64,000 nucleotides of DNA from Planctomycetota bacterium (lineage in GTDB: Bacteria > Planctomycetota > UBA1135 > UBA2386). Numbering within the stretch: the stretch's first letter is position 1; every line of letters begins with the position of its first letter. The notes beneath the pieces are model-generated. The model had not been told where the DNA came from. It worked only from the letters and a program-made list of their open reading frames with translations, and searched no databases. The stretch is taken from positions 405,647 through 469,646 of the forward strand of contig JACKIC010000007.1 of assembly GCA_020638655.1 (NCBI GenBank). Direction: 5' to 3'. Of this stretch, positions 50,210-58,955 are shown one piece after another. The translations under genes were made by a program, and so were the position numbers.

Positions 50210-50674
50210 GTGAAGCCCGAACAGGAACAGGCGATCGTCGAGAAGCACCTTCGGGAGCAGGGCTTTCGCTGGACCAACCAGCGGTCGTTGATCGTGCGCA
50301 TGGCCTTCGCCACGCACGACCACTTCACCGCCGAGGAGCTGCTCGACCGGTGCCGCAAACTCGACCCCAAGGTGTCGCGCGCGACCGTCTACCGCACGCT
50401 GGCGGTGCTCGAGGAGGCCGGCTTCGTCGAGGGTCTCGAGACCGGTGACGGCGGCCGCCGCTTCGAACACGTGCTCGGCCACGAGCACCACGACCACATG
50501 GTGTGCCTCGCCTGCGGCGCGATCTTCGAGTTCCGCGACGACGAGCTCGAGCGGCGCCAGGACCTGGCCGCCAAGCGCATCGGCTTCCGCATCGAACGCC
50601 ACAGCCTGCGCATCTACGGCGCGTGCCGCGACTGTCAGCGGGGCGCCGCGCCGCGCAAGGGGGCGCGCGCGTGA
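50210..50674 (+). CDS. Fur family metal-responsive regulator
   Basis: A 154-residue protein with a GTG start. FRWTNQRSLIVRMAFATHDH and VSRATVYRTLAVLEEAGFVE form the winged helix; EHHDHMVC is the metal site, and CLACG and CRDCQ form a zinc site. Subfamily (Fur, Zur or PerR) cannot be fixed from sequence by eye. The stop is overlapped by the next start (GTGA), so it is coupled with the NtrC-type gene. Confidence 0.93.
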   Translation: MKPEQEQAIVEKHLREQGFRWTNQRSLIVRMAFATHDHFTAEELLDRCRKLDPKVSRATVYRTLAVLEEAGFVEGLETGDGGRRFEHVLGHEHHDHMVCLACGAIFEFRDDELERRQDLAAKRIGFRIERHSLRIYGACRDCQRGAAPRKGARA

Positions 50675-52056
50675 GCGCGGGCCGCGTGCTCGTCGTCGAC
50701 GACGAGCGGGACCTGGCCGAGTCGTGCGCGTTCTTCCTCGAACGCGCCGGCTACGAGGCGCACTGCGCGGACTCCGCGCCGGCGGCGCTCGACCAGCTCG
50801 CCCGGCAGCCGTTCCAGCTGGTGATCAGCGACGTGCGCATGCCGCGCATGAGCGGCATGGACCTGCTGGCCGAGATCAAGCAGCGGGACCCCGACGTCGA
50901 GGTGCTGCTGATCACGGGCTACCCCGACTTGTCGATGGCGGTCAAGGCGATCAAGCAGGGCGCGTTCGACTACCTCAGCAAGCCCTACTCGGAGAAGGAC
51001 CTGATGGAGCGCGTCGCCAAGGCGATCGCGCACCGGCAGATCAAGGACCGCAACGAGGGCCTCAAGGAGCGGCTGCGCGGCGGCGCCAGCGGCCGGCAGC
51101 TGCTGCACGCCTCGCCGGCGTTCGCGCAGGTGCTCGAGATGCTCGACCGGGCGGCGCGCACCGACGCCTCGGTGCTGCTGATCGGCGAGAGCGGCACCGG
51201 CAAGGAACTGCTCGCGCACTACCTGCACGACAAGAGCCCGCGCGAGGGCAAGCCGTTCGTGCCGGTCGACTGCGCGTCGATCCCCGCCGACCTGATCGAG
51301 AGCGAGCTGTTCGGGCACGTCAAGGGCGCGTTCACGGGCGCGGCCGGCGACAAGCTCGGGCTCTTCGCGCTCGCCGACGGCGGCACGCTGTTCCTCGACG
51401 AGCTCGGCGAGCTGCCGCTGGCCTTCCAGGCCAAGCTGCTGCGCGCGATCCAGGAGCGTTCGGTGCGGCCGGTGGGCAGCAGCGAGCAGCGGCCGATCGA
51501 CGTGCGCATCGTCGCCGCGACCAACCGCAACCTGCAGCGTGAGGTCGAGCACGCGCGCTTCCGCGCCGACCTGTTCTACCGCCTCGACGTCGTGCGCGTG
51601 GCGGTGCCGCCGCTGCGCGACCGCATGGAGGACCTGCCGGTGCTGGTCGACCACTTCGTGCGCCGCTTCGGCGAACCGCTGGGCATCACCGGCACGAGCC
51701 ACGAGGTCGCCGCGGTGCTGCGCGGTTATCACTGGCCCGGCAACGTGCGCCAGCTGCGCAACGTGATCGAACGCGCCTGCGCGCTCGGCCACCCCGGCGA
51801 ACTGCAGCTCGCCGACCTGCCGCCCGAGGTCCGCCAGCACGAGATGCCGATGACGGTCGACGGCGGCGAGGGCACGTTCCAGGAGATGAAGGCGCGGCAC
51901 ATCGCCGCGATCGAGAGCGCCTACCTCGAGAGCCTGCTCAAGAAGCACAAGGGCAACGTCACGCACTGCAGCGAGGAGGCCGGCATGGCGCGCAGCGCCT
52001 TCCAGAAGCTGATGCAGAAGTACGGGATCCGCAGCAGCGAGTTCCGCGACGGCTGA
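50671..52056 (+). CDS. Sigma-54-dependent response regulator, NtrC type
   Basis: A 461-residue protein. The receiver domain, residues 1-115, has VLVVDDERDLAES, phospho-Asp in LVISDVRMP and the KPYS loop. The AAA+ domain has Walker A GESGTGKE, the sigma-54-contact loop GAFTGA, Walker B GGTLFLDELGELP, and the arginine-finger region. The Fis-type DNA-binding end is KGNVTHCSEEAGMARSAFQK. The start is GTG 50671. No sensor kinase lies next to it, so the input signal is unknown. Confidence 0.95.
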   Translation: MSAGRVLVVDDERDLAESCAFFLERAGYEAHCADSAPAALDQLARQPFQLVISDVRMPRMSGMDLLAEIKQRDPDVEVLLITGYPDLSMAVKAIKQGAFDYLSKPYSEKDLMERVAKAIAHRQIKDRNEGLKERLRGGASGRQLLHASPAFAQVLEMLDRAARTDASVLLIGESGTGKELLAHYLHDKSPREGKPFVPVDCASIPADLIESELFGHVKGAFTGAAGDKLGLFALADGGTLFLDELGELPLAFQAKLLRAIQERSVRPVGSSEQRPIDVRIVAATNRNLQREVEHARFRADLFYRLDVVRVAVPPLRDRMEDLPVLVDHFVRRFGEPLGITGTSHEVAAVLRGYHWPGNVRQLRNVIERACALGHPGELQLADLPPEVRQHEMPMTVDGGEGTFQEMKARHIAAIESAYLESLLKKHKGNVTHCSEEAGMARSAFQKLMQKYGIRSSEFRDG

Positions 52057-52078
52057 CGGAGCCGCCGCGAGGCGGTGC

Positions 52079-52873
52079 TCAGCTGCGCGCGGCCTTCGGC
52101 TTCGACTCGCCGAGCAGCACGTTCGGCCGGCGGCGTTCGCCGAGGTGGCTCGCGGCGCCCTTGAGTACGTGGGCGACGGCGATGGCGACGTCGTCGGTGA
52201 CCAGGATGCGGTCGATGTCGGCGACGTCGATGGTGCCCTCGGCGACCATCGTCTTGCGCACGAACTCGAGCAGCGGTCGCCAGTAGTCGACGCCCATCAG
52301 CACCAGCGGGAACTCTTCGATCTTCTTGGTCTGGATCAGCGTCGCCGCTTCGAACAGCTCGTCCATGGTGCCGAACCCGCCCGGCATCACCACGAAGGCG
52401 TAGCTGTATTTGACCAGCATCACCTTGCGCACGAAGAAGTAGCGGAACTCGACGAAGTGGTCGATGTACGGGTTGGGCTCCTGCTCGTGCGGCAACATGA
52501 TGTTGCAGCCGACCGACAGGCCGCCGACGTCGCGCGCGCCGCGGTTGGCCGCCTCCATGATGCCGGGACCGCCGCCGGTCATGATCGTGAAGCCCGCGCG
52601 CGAGAGCTCGGCGCTGACCTGTCGGGCGAGCTGGTACCAGCGGTTGTCCTCACCGAAGCGCGCCGAGCCGAACACGGTCACGCACGGCGGCAGGAAGTGC
52701 AGCGCGCGGAAGCCCCTGATGAACTCGCCGGCGATGCGCAAGACGCGCCCGAACTCGTGCAGACGGCTGCGCGGTCCGGCGAGGAAGTGGTGCTCCCCGA
52801 CGTCGCGCGACCGCTTGCCCCAGGTGCCGGCCGGGTCCTGCCCGGGGATCCGGCCCTTCTCCTCGTCGCTCAC
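52079..52873 (-). CDS. LOG family protein (TIGR00730 type)
   Basis: A 264-residue protein. FTIMTGGGPGIMEAANRGA and VMPGGFGTMDELFEAATLIQ are the two signature motifs of lysine-decarboxylase-like LOG proteins, which hydrolyse nucleoside monophosphates, cytokinin riboside phosphates in some cases. It starts at GTG 52873, overlapping the preceding small protein's stop (GTGA). The reading frame remains open upstream for almost 830 bp, which merges with a lipoprotein frame; see that entry. Confidence 0.92.
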   Translation of the reverse strand: MSDEEKGRIPGQDPAGTWGKRSRDVGEHHFLAGPRSRLHEFGRVLRIAGEFIRGFRALHFLPPCVTVFGSARFGEDNRWYQLARQVSAELSRAGFTIMTGGGPGIMEAANRGARDVGGLSVGCNIMLPHEQEPNPYIDHFVEFRYFFVRKVMLVKYSYAFVVMPGGFGTMDELFEAATLIQTKKIEEFPLVLMGVDYWRPLLEFVRKTMVAEGTIDVADIDRILVTDDVAIAVAHVLKGAASHLGERRRPNVLLGESKPKAARS

Positions 52874-53064
52874 TTCTTCTTGTCTTTGGGGGCGCCCATC
52901 TTGGCGAGCAGCGCGCCGACGACGATCAGGCCGCCGCGGATGCCCCAGGCGACGCCCTCGCCCCAGTTGTTGATCCACATCAGGAGCTTCATCTCCATGT
53001 TCATGAAGTAGACGACGCACGAGGCGATGCCCAGCAGGGCCATCAGGATGCCGAGTTGACGCAT
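52870..53064 (-). CDS. Small membrane protein
   Basis: A 64-residue protein with two hydrophobic segments, MRQLGILMALLGIASCVVYF and WGIRGGLIVVGALLAKMG, and a Lys tail (APKDKKK) that puts the C terminus in the cytosol. The sequence is unlike shadow ORFs in composition. It overlaps the LOG gene by 4 bp and is probably translated with it. Function unknown. Confidence 0.72.
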   Translation of the reverse strand: MRQLGILMALLGIASCVVYFMNMEMKLLMWINNWGEGVAWGIRGGLIVVGALLAKMGAPKDKKK

Positions 53065-53065
53065 G

Positions 53066-53584
53066 GTGGGAGGATAGCGACGGGCGCGCGAATTTCCCGC
53101 ATCGGCCGTGCGTCGCGATCATCGACCTGCGGACCGCGCGGATGCGCTGGTCCGCCGCGCGCCTCGCGCGCCGCGTCGACGTCGCTGCGCAGTCGCGCGC
53201 GAGCAGCTCGGGAGCGACCTCGCGCGCCGGCCACGGGGCGGCCTCCATGAACGCATCGACCGTGGTCGCGAACGGCGTCAGCGCCGCGAGGTAGCCGAAC
53301 GGGCCGCCGACCACATGGCGGTTTCCCGGGCGGAACACCTGGTCGATGGCCCCCGTCGCGGTCATCAGCCAATCGACGGGTTCGAACGGGATCGCCCACA
53401 GCAGCAAGAGCACGGGGGACTCGAGCTGGAGCGGCCCGTACGGCTGTTGGCGTTCGATCTCGACGGGCACGACGCGCCCGTCGGTGACGTGGACCTCGGT
53501 GGGGAACCGGCGCACGGAGAGGTTCAGGCCGCAGCCACCGAGCAGCGGCGCGGCGGCGAAGAGCAGCAGGCAGGTCGTGCGCAT
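53066..53584 (-). CDS. Lipoprotein with uncertain 3' end
   Basis: Starting at 53584, CLLLFAAAPLLGGCGLNLS is a signal with lipobox GGCG. The following 90 residues look real: PTEVHVTDGRVVPVEIERQQ, then LLLLWAIPFEPVDWLMTATG, then GGPFGYLAALTPFATTVDAF. From about residue 115 the sequence turns into Arg/Ala-rich text unlike protein, and no stop codon appears in this frame before the LOG gene. The coordinate given as the end is nominal: it marks the start of the following small gene. A lost stop or frameshift near 53200 is possible. Confidence 0.5.
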
Positions 53585-53618
53585 GGGCGGCACGATAGCC
53601 GCGGTCGCGGACGGGTGG

Positions 53619-54290
53619 TCAGCCAACGTCGCGCGGCTGCAGCTGCCCGACGAGCGCGGCAGGGCAGTATTCGAGGTGCACGATCCGCCGGTGGCAGTCA
53701 CGCCGGGCCTTCGCCGACGCGTGCAGCAGCAGCGGCCGCAGCAGCACGGCTCCGCCCGGCGCGCAGGTGGCCGTCACCGGCGCGACCGTTCGCGCGAGGT
53801 CCGCGATCCGCGGCGCCGGGAGCACGCCCTCGCGGTGCGTGCCGGGCAGCACGCGCAAGGCGCCGTTGTGCTCGTCGGATCCGTCGAGGTCGATGCGCAC
53901 GGCGAGCAGGTGCTGCAGCAACGACGCCGGCGGCTGCACGAACCAGGTGTCGCCCTTGCGCGACCACGGCCCGTATCCGGGGGCGTCGACGCGCCGGGAC
54001 ACGGGCACCACGAGGTCCTGGTGCCAGGCGACGAACCAGTTCGTATCGGTGGACTTGTCGAGCAGCGAAGCGCGGTGGGGGACGGCGCCGGGGCCGAGTA
54101 CGTTCGCGACGAGCTCGCGCAGTCCCGGCATCGCGACGAGGTCGCGCACCTCGGTGTGCGCCAAGCCGTTGCGGGTGCCGGCGCGCCCCTCGACTGCGCG
54201 CCCGAACAGGCGCCGCAGAGGTTGCAACGCATGCTCGGGTACGACGTCGGCGGCGACGTCGTAGCCGTCGCGTTCGAGGGGGCCGTTCAC
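53619..54290 (-). CDS. Phytanoyl-CoA dioxygenase (PhyH) family protein
   Basis: A 223-residue Fe(II)/2-oxoglutarate oxygenase-like protein. WFVAWHQDLVVPV carries the His-x-Asp, LLLHASAKARRDCHRR the second His and the 2-oxoglutarate Arg, and GALRVLPGTHREGVLP precedes them. The protein is shorter than many PhyH proteins, so its substrate is unknown. It starts 10 bp after purQ and may be co-transcribed with the purine genes. Confidence 0.83.
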   Translation of the reverse strand: MNGPLERDGYDVAADVVPEHALQPLRRLFGRAVEGRAGTRNGLAHTEVRDLVAMPGLRELVANVLGPGAVPHRASLLDKSTDTNWFVAWHQDLVVPVSRRVDAPGYGPWSRKGDTWFVQPPASLLQHLLAVRIDLDGSDEHNGALRVLPGTHREGVLPAPRIADLARTVAPVTATCAPGGAVLLRPLLLHASAKARRDCHRRIVHLEYCPAALVGQLQPRDVG

Positions 54291-54300
54291 GGCCGCGGCG

Positions 54301-55101
54301 TCAGCCCTCGGCCTTCGCCGCCTTCACCATCTCGCGGAACACCACCATGCCGTCGCCATCCTCGGGCAGCGCGCCCTGCTCGAGCAGCGTGCGGCGCCAC
54401 TGCGGCATGTGCGTCGGCAGGTAGGAGCGGTCGGGGTGCGGCATCATGCCGAGCACGCGGCCCGAGGTGTTGGTGAGCCCGGCGATCGCCAGCGGCGAGC
54501 CGTTGGGGTTGTCGGGGTAGTGCTCGGTCGGCCGACCCGCGGCGTCGACGTAGAGCAGCGCGGCGTAGCCCTCGTCGACGAGCGTCTGCTGCATCGCCTT
54601 GTCCTTGGCCATGAGGCGGCCTTCGCCGTGCGCTGCGGGCCAGCGCAGGGTCAGGCCCTCGGGCAGGAACACGCAGCGCGACTTCTGCGTGCGCAGCGTC
54701 ACCCAGCGGCACTCGTAGTGGTTGCTGAGGTTGTGCGTGAGCGTCACCTCTTCGTCGAGCTTGTGCCGCGTGCACGGCAGCAGGCCCAGCCGCACCAGCA
54801 CCTGGAAACCGTTGCAGATGCCCAGCGCGAGGCCGCCGCGGTCGACGAACTGCAGCAGGCGCTCGCCGAGGCCGGCGCGCAGTTCCTGCGCGAGCACGCG
54901 GCCGCTGCTGATGTCGTCGCCGTAGGCGAAACCGCCGGGGACGGCGAGGATCGAGAAGCGGTCGAGCTGGCCCGGATCGGCGAGCAGCTGGCCGACGTGC
55001 ACGTATTCGGGCGCGGCGCCGGCGCGCGCGAACGCGTGGTGCGTCTCGCGTTCGCAGTTGATGCCGGGGGCGCGCAGGATCAGGGCGCGGGGCGAGCTCA
55101 C
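54301..55101 (-). CDS. purQ: Phosphoribosylformylglycinamidine synthase, glutaminase subunit
   Basis: A 266-residue class I glutamine amidotransferase that feeds ammonia to PurL. The nucleophile lies in ALGICNGFQVLVRLGLLP; PGGFAYGDDISSGRVLAQEL and MMPHPDRSY (His of the triad) are conserved. The start is GTG 55101, overlapping the PurL stop (GTGA). Confidence 0.95.
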   Translation of the reverse strand: MSSPRALILRAPGINCERETHHAFARAGAAPEYVHVGQLLADPGQLDRFSILAVPGGFAYGDDISSGRVLAQELRAGLGERLLQFVDRGGLALGICNGFQVLVRLGLLPCTRHKLDEEVTLTHNLSNHYECRWVTLRTQKSRCVFLPEGLTLRWPAAHGEGRLMAKDKAMQQTLVDEGYAALLYVDAAGRPTEHYPDNPNGSPLAIAGLTNTSGRVLGMMPHPDRSYLPTHMPQWRRTLLEQGALPEDGDGMVVFREMVKAAKAEG

Positions 55102-58031
55102 GAGCGCACCTCCTGCAGCAAGGTGCCGTCGAGGTCGAGCGGCGCCTTCCAGGCCCGTTCGGCGTCGGCGATCGCGACCTCGGCGACGGTTTTGCCGCCG
55201 GCGACGAAGGTGACGCCGGGCGCGTCGGTGACCTCGCCGATCACCGCGAACGGCGCGCTGCCGAGGTGGGTCTGCAGGTCCTTCAGCCGGTGTTTGTCGA
55301 TCTCCATCAGGATGCGGCTCTGCGACTCGCTGAACAGGCGGCGCGTGGCGTCGAGTGCGCCCGTGGTGGGCATCGCGTCGAGGTCGACGCGCGCGCCGCG
55401 CCTGCCGCCGATCGCCATCTCGAGCACCGCCGCGCCGACACCGCCCTCGGACAGGTCGTGCGCCGCCAACGCGCAGCCGGCCGCGATCGCCGCGTGGCAG
55501 CCGCGCAGCACGTTCTTGCCGAGCTCGTGGTCGACGCGTGGCGCGTTGGCGCCGAGCTGGCCCTTGGTCTTGTAGTAGACGCTGCCGCCGAGCTCGTCCT
55601 TGGTGAGGCCGACCAGCACCAGCAGCGAGTCGGCGCGCTTGAAGTCCGTGGTCAGGGTCCTGGTGACGTCGTCGATCACCGACATCGCCGTCACCAGGAT
55701 GCAGCCCGGAATGCGGATCGTGCGGCCCTCGGTCCGGAACTCGTTGTGCAGCGAATCCTTGCCCGACACGAACGGCGTGCGGTAGGTGATCGCCAGCGCG
55801 CACAGGGCGTCGGTGGCGCGCACCAGATCGCCGAACGCCAGCGGGTCCTTGGTGCTGCCCCAGCAGTAGTTGTCGAGCACCGCGGTGTAGTCGGGGTCGC
55901 CGCCGGCCGCGACCAGGTTGCGCATCGCCTCGTCGAGCGAGCACTCGGCCATCGCCGCGGGGTCGATGTGGCTGTAGCGCGGGTTGAGGCCGTTGGCCAG
56001 CACCACGCCGCGGCGCGAGCCGAGCTTGGGCGCGAGTACCGCCGCGTCGCTGGGGCCGTCCTCGCGCACGCCGCACAGCGGTTTGCCCGCCGAGGCCGCC
56101 TGCACCTCGTGGTCGTACTGGCGCACGATCCACTCCTTGCTGCAGATGCCGTAGTCGCCCATGACCGCGAGCAGCGCGCCGCGCAGGTCGGTCTCGGCCG
56201 GCAGCGCCGGTTCGCGCAGTTGCTTGGGCTGGTACTTCGCCTGCCGCTCGCGCACCGGCAGGCCCTTGTGCAGGAACTTCAGGTCGAGGTCGGCGTGCAC
56301 CACGCCCGCGTGCCGCACGACCAGGCGGCCGCTGTCGGTGAACGTGCCCAGCACCGTCGCCTCGCACGCCTCCTCGCGGCACACCGTCAGCAGCCGCTCG
56401 AGCTTGTCGGGCGGCACGGCCAGCACCATGCGTTCCTGCGCCTCGCTGATCCAGACCTCCCAGGGCGCCAGGCCCTGGTACTTGAGCGGCGCGTGCTGCA
56501 GCTCGACCTCGGCGCCGAGCTCCTCGGCCATCTCGCCGATCGCCGAGCTGAAGCCGCCGGCGCCGCAGTCGGTGATCGCGTCGAACAGGTCCTCGTCGGC
56601 GCATCGCATCACCGCGTCCATCGCCTTGCGCTCGGTGATCGGGTCGCCGATCTGCACCGCGCCGGAGCTGGTGGTCTCGCTCTCGGTGTGCAGCTCGAGC
56701 GAGCTGAAGGTTGCGCCGTGGATGCCGTCGCGGCCGGTGCGGCCGCCGAGCGCCACGATCTTGTTGCCGGCGCGCGGCTTCTTGTGCGCGCGCGCGGTGG
56801 GCAGGATGCCGATGTTGCCGACGTAGACGAGCGGGTTGCCGACGAAGTTCTCGTCGAAGTGCACGCTGCCGTTGACGGTCGGGATGCCCATCGGGTTGCC
56901 GTAGTCGCGCACGCCGGCGACGACGCCCTTCATCACGCTGAGCGGCGACAGGCAGCCCTGCGGCACGTTGGCGGCGCCGAGGTCCGGCGGCGCGAAGCAG
57001 AACACGTCGGTGTTGGCGATCGGCCGCGCGCCCAGACCCGTGCCGAGCACGTCGCGGATCACGCCGCCGACGCCCGTGCCGGCGCCGCCGAAGGGTTCGA
57101 TCGCCGACGGGCGGTTGTGGGTCTCGACCTTGATGCAGACCGAGTCCTCGTCGTCGAACTTGATGATGCCGGCGTTGTCGACGAACACGCTGACGCAGAA
57201 GTCGCGGTCGAGCGTGCGCGTCACGTGCGCGATCGTGCTCCTGAGCAGGTTGTCGATGACCTTGCTCTGGCCGCCGGCGGCGCCGTCCTCGAAGCGCACG
57301 CGCCCGGTCAGCGTCTTGTGCTTGCAGTGTTCGCTCCAGGTCTGCGCGAGCGTCTCGAGCTCCATGCGCATCGGCGCGCGGCCGGCCGCGGCGAAGTGCG
57401 CCTGGATCGCGAGCATCTCCTCGCCGTCGAGCGCGAGCCCACCGTCGGCCGACAACTTCTCGAGGCCGTCCTTGCCCAGGTGCGCGAGCGGGATCGGATG
57501 CACGCCGAGGTCGGCGGCGCCCGCGGCGCCGGGCAGTCGCGCGGGCAGGTGGTCGAGCAGCACCTCCTGCACCACGTCGTTGGCGAGCGCGCGGCGCGCG
57601 GCGTTGAGCAGTTGCCGGCCCTCGATCGGGGTCGCGTCGGCAGCGGCGCGCACGTCGAAGACGCGGTAGGTGCCGGTCTCGACCACGGGCAGCCCCATGT
57701 CGCCGAGCGCTTTCTGCACCGAATGCGCGACCGGGTCAGTGACGCCGGCGCGCGGTTTCACGACCACCTGGTGCGTGCGCGGCAACGGCTGCGGGTCGGC
57801 GGCGCCGGGCGCGTGCACCACGAACTGGTCGAGCACCGGGTCGCACAGCACCGCGCGCGTGAACTCGCGCACCTGGCTCTCGCTGAGCGCGGCGGCGAGC
57901 AGGTAGCCGCGGCGGCAGCGCACCTCCTCGATGCCCTCGACCCCCGCGGCCGCGAGGGCGCGCTTGGCGGCGCCGCCGGCCGGATCGGGGTGTTCGGAAC
58001 GAACCAGGACGTCGACGCGCCAAGCCTGCAT
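55098..58031 (-). CDS. purL: Phosphoribosylformylglycinamidine synthase with two N-terminal PurS units
   Basis: A 977-residue protein. The first 165 residues look like two PurS-type units: VDVLVRSEHPDPAGGAAKRA, then HQVVVKPRAGVTDPVAHSVQ with ETGTYRVFDV. The rest is PurL: QTWSEHCKHKTL, IKVETHNRPSAIEPFGGAGT, ITDCGAGGFSSAIGEMAEEL and AHDLSEGGVG. Fusion of PurS to small PurL makes a two-subunit FGAM synthase with PurQ. The ATP, FGAR and ammonia-channel motifs are all there. The stop overlaps the purQ GTG. Upstream panB ends 102 bp before its start. Confidence 0.96.
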   Translation of the reverse strand: MQAWRVDVLVRSEHPDPAGGAAKRALAAAGVEGIEEVRCRRGYLLAAALSESQVREFTRAVLCDPVLDQFVVHAPGAADPQPLPRTHQVVVKPRAGVTDPVAHSVQKALGDMGLPVVETGTYRVFDVRAAADATPIEGRQLLNAARRALANDVVQEVLLDHLPARLPGAAGAADLGVHPIPLAHLGKDGLEKLSADGGLALDGEEMLAIQAHFAAAGRAPMRMELETLAQTWSEHCKHKTLTGRVRFEDGAAGGQSKVIDNLLRSTIAHVTRTLDRDFCVSVFVDNAGIIKFDDEDSVCIKVETHNRPSAIEPFGGAGTGVGGVIRDVLGTGLGARPIANTDVFCFAPPDLGAANVPQGCLSPLSVMKGVVAGVRDYGNPMGIPTVNGSVHFDENFVGNPLVYVGNIGILPTARAHKKPRAGNKIVALGGRTGRDGIHGATFSSLELHTESETTSSGAVQIGDPITERKAMDAVMRCADEDLFDAITDCGAGGFSSAIGEMAEELGAEVELQHAPLKYQGLAPWEVWISEAQERMVLAVPPDKLERLLTVCREEACEATVLGTFTDSGRLVVRHAGVVHADLDLKFLHKGLPVRERQAKYQPKQLREPALPAETDLRGALLAVMGDYGICSKEWIVRQYDHEVQAASAGKPLCGVREDGPSDAAVLAPKLGSRRGVVLANGLNPRYSHIDPAAMAECSLDEAMRNLVAAGGDPDYTAVLDNYCWGSTKDPLAFGDLVRATDALCALAITYRTPFVSGKDSLHNEFRTEGRTIRIPGCILVTAMSVIDDVTRTLTTDFKRADSLLVLVGLTKDELGGSVYYKTKGQLGANAPRVDHELGKNVLRGCHAAIAAGCALAAHDLSEGGVGAAVLEMAIGGRRGARVDLDAMPTTGALDATRRLFSESQSRILMEIDKHRLKDLQTHLGSAPFAVIGEVTDAPGVTFVAGGKTVAEVAIADAERAWKAPLDLDGTLLQEVRS

Positions 58032-58133
58032 CCGGGCCACGATGCCGGGGGGGCTGCAACGGCGCAAGCGCGCGCTTTCCGCCGTTGCCCCTGGGCAACT
58101 CGGGCGGCCGTCACCGGTCGCCCGCACGGTACT

Positions 58134-58952
58134 TCAGTAACTCTCGTCGGCGCTCGGGAACGTGCCGCCGCGCACGTCGTCGCAGTAGCGGCTCACGGCG
58201 CCGGTGACTTCCTGGGCCAGTTCGAGATAGCGGCGCGCGAACCGCGGCCGGAAGCCCTCGAACAGGCCGAGCATGTCGTGGGTGACGAGGATCTGGCCGT
58301 CGACCTGGGGGCCGGCGCCGATGCCGATCACGGGGATGTCGACCGCGGCGGCGACCAGCGCGCCGAGGTTCGCGGGGACCTTCTCGAGCACCAGCGCGAA
58401 CGCGCCGGCGTCGCGCAGGCTGCGGGCGCCGTCGAGGATGCGCTGCTGCTCGGCGTCGTCCTGGCCGCGCGCCTTGTAGCTGCCGAACTGGTGGATGCTC
58501 TGCGGGGTCAGGCCCAGGTGGCCCATCACCGGGATGCCGGCCTCGACCAGCCGGCGCACGGTCGGCGCGAACTCGACGCCGCCCTCGAGCTTGACCGCCT
58601 CGGCGAGCCCTTCCTTGAGCAGGCGGCCGGCGTTGCGCAGGGCGTCCTCGACGCTGACCTGGTAGCTCAGGAACGGCAGGTCACCGACCACGAGCGCGCG
58701 CTGCACGGCGCGGCCGACGAGTTCGCAGTGGTAGACCATCTGCTCCATCGTCACGGGCACGGTGGTGTCGCGGCCCTGCACGACGGTGGCGACCGAGTCG
58801 CCGACGAGGATCACGTCGACGCCGGCGCGATCGAGCAGCGCGGCGAACAGGTGGTCGTAGGCGGTCAGCGCCGTGATGCGCTCGCCGCGGGCCTTCATCG
58901 CGCGAAGCGTCGCGGTGGTCACCTTGGCGCTGGCCTTGCCGCTCGCGCTCAT
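58134..58952 (-). CDS. panB: 3-methyl-2-oxobutanoate hydroxymethyltransferase
   Basis: A 272-residue enzyme that makes ketopantoate from alpha-ketoisovalerate, the first step in pantothenate synthesis. ALTAYDHLFAALLDRAGVDV, LVGDSVATVVQGRDTTVPVT, MGHLGLTPQSIHQFG, the catalytic Glu in LVLEKVPANL and GIGAGPQVDGQILVTHDMLG are all typical. It begins 3 bp after the pcnB stop and is probably in the same operon. Confidence 0.96.
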   Translation of the reverse strand: MSASGKASAKVTTATLRAMKARGERITALTAYDHLFAALLDRAGVDVILVGDSVATVVQGRDTTVPVTMEQMVYHCELVGRAVQRALVVGDLPFLSYQVSVEDALRNAGRLLKEGLAEAVKLEGGVEFAPTVRRLVEAGIPVMGHLGLTPQSIHQFGSYKARGQDDAEQQRILDGARSLRDAGAFALVLEKVPANLGALVAAAVDIPVIGIGAGPQVDGQILVTHDMLGLFEGFRPRFARRYLELAQEVTGAVSRYCDDVRGGTFPSADESY

Positions 58953-58955
58953 CGG

